From Caldifarciminota bacterium (GTDB lineage Bacteria; Hydrothermota; Tepidihabitantia; Tepidihabitantales; JAOUPE01), in assembly GCA_029880025.1 (NCBI GenBank), contig JAOUPE010000098.1, forward strand, positions 1 through 6,444: a stretch of 6,444 bases of DNA, in the 5' to 3' direction. The notes under the pieces were generated by a model. It was not told where the DNA came from, did not search any database, and saw only the letters and a program-made list of their open reading frames with translations. Positions within the stretch are counted from its first letter, which is position 1. Each line of letters begins with the position of its first letter. The position numbers were made by a program, and so were the translations under genes. Positions 6,000 through 6,444 of this stretch are shown here, piece after piece.

Positions 6000-6444
6000 A
6001 TGACCAAAAAAGATTTCATGAATAAAGTAACCAATAGCCAAAGTTATTTCTTTCAGAAATTTCTTGATATCGTAAAAGAAAAAGATATAAAGTTTTGTGT
6101 TGTCGGTGGTCTAGCGGTTAACGCTTATTGTGAACCAGTGGTAAGTCTCGATTTAGATATAGTCATTGCCGCAACACGAGTGACCGAGCTGGTTAAAATC
6201 TTAACGCCACGGTTCTCGGTAAAAGAACAACTTCATATTATCAATGTCTCCAGTCCAGATTCAGACTTGCGCATTCAAATCCGGACTGGTTCAAGGTATC
6301 AGGAATTTATTGGCAGGTCAGTAAACAAAAATGTTTTAGGGTATGAAATACCGGTAGCGACTTTAGAGGATGTTTTGCAGGGTAAAATCTGGGCTTACGA
6401 GGATACTACTCGCCGACCGAGCAAACGCCAAAAAGATTTAGCCG
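6000..6444 (+). CDS. Nucleotidyltransferase-fold protein (3' end outside window)
   Basis: The frame is open from after the TAA at 5940-5942 to the window edge. In-frame ATGs lie at 5982, 6000 and 6018, and none has a clear Shine-Dalgarno. I use 6000, giving 148 residues; 6018 is favoured if the promoter at 5967-5994 is real. Numbered from 6000, residues 33-56 read CVVGGLAVNAY then SLDLDIVI: the paired glycines (36-37) and the Asp-x-Asp (Asp51, Asp53) are the nucleotide and metal-binding signature of the polymerase-beta-type nucleotidyltransferase superfamily. Residues 121-148 (TLEDVLQGKIWAY, RRPSKRQKDLA) match the conserved later part of AbiEii-like and related stand-alone nucleotidyltransferases, often about 150-250 residues. 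Some relatives are toxins of toxin-antitoxin or abortive-infection modules and others are uncharacterised. No antitoxin gene is seen upstream; a partner could lie downstream. The enzyme should be cytoplasmic, as there is no signal peptide. Confidence 0.75.
   Translation, partial: MTKKDFMNKVTNSQSYFFQKFLDIVKEKDIKFCVVGGLAVNAYCEPVVSLDLDIVIAATRVTELVKILTPRFSVKEQLHIINVSSPDSDLRIQIRTGSRYQEFIGRSVNKNVLGYEIPVATLEDVLQGKIWAYEDTTRRPSKRQKDLA

Noticed and set aside
6000..6444. Naming the nucleotidyltransferase as a confirmed toxin of a toxin-antitoxin pair
   Set aside because: The fold signature is visible, but no antitoxin partner is in the window and the C-terminal part is missing, so the toxin role is not supported.

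Overview
The window looks like an accessory region of a bacterium that exports proteins through the type IX secretion system (T9SS). The evidence is a complete gingipain-type (C25) peptidase with a T9SS sorting tail (YPNP ... GINPGIYFLQL ... KKLLVFR), beside a long secreted YVTN beta-propeller protein. Base composition is AT-leaning and Shine-Dalgarno sites are strong (AAAGGAGG, GGGAGG, AAGAAGG). Together these suggest the Bacteroidota/FCB group or a related uncultured candidate phylum such as WOR-3-like lineages. The sequence alone does not settle the phylum, and no rRNA, tRNA, CRISPR array or insertion sequence was seen.

Layout. 1-2385 (minus): 5' part of a secreted protein with a signal peptide, sixteen 41-residue YVTN repeats in an exact 123-bp period, and a beta-rich C-terminal region running off the left edge. 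2386-2612: AT-rich intergenic stretch with a weak terminator-like hairpin, a 7-bp inverted repeat and a second consensus Shine-Dalgarno with no real gene. 2613-3668 (minus): unrecognised membrane or envelope protein with glycine-rich hydrophobic segments and a four-cysteine cluster. 3669-3806: intergenic. 3807-5414 (minus): C25 peptidase with C25 Ig-like domain and T9SS tail. 5466-about 5610 (minus): decayed remnant of another T9SS tail, interrupted by a REP-like palindromic repeat. About 5611-5999: non-coding, with a purine-rich tract and a short motif shared in inverted orientation with the peptidase gene. About 6000-6444 (plus): 5' part of a nucleotidyltransferase-fold protein running off the right edge.

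How the genes fit together. The three intact minus-strand genes are each separated by about 140-230 bp and each has its own Shine-Dalgarno, so a tight operon is not shown. The propeller protein and the peptidase are both exported and probably reach the cell surface or medium. The membrane protein between them could act in the same envelope context, but nothing in its sequence proves that. The nucleotidyltransferase points the other way and is probably unrelated.

Most notable points: the sixteen-unit propeller array with no length variation, containing a 139-bp identical block exactly seven units apart; a C25 peptidase with Gln where the catalytic His is expected; and repeat-like DNA within or next to T9SS sorting-tail coding sequence at two neighbouring loci.
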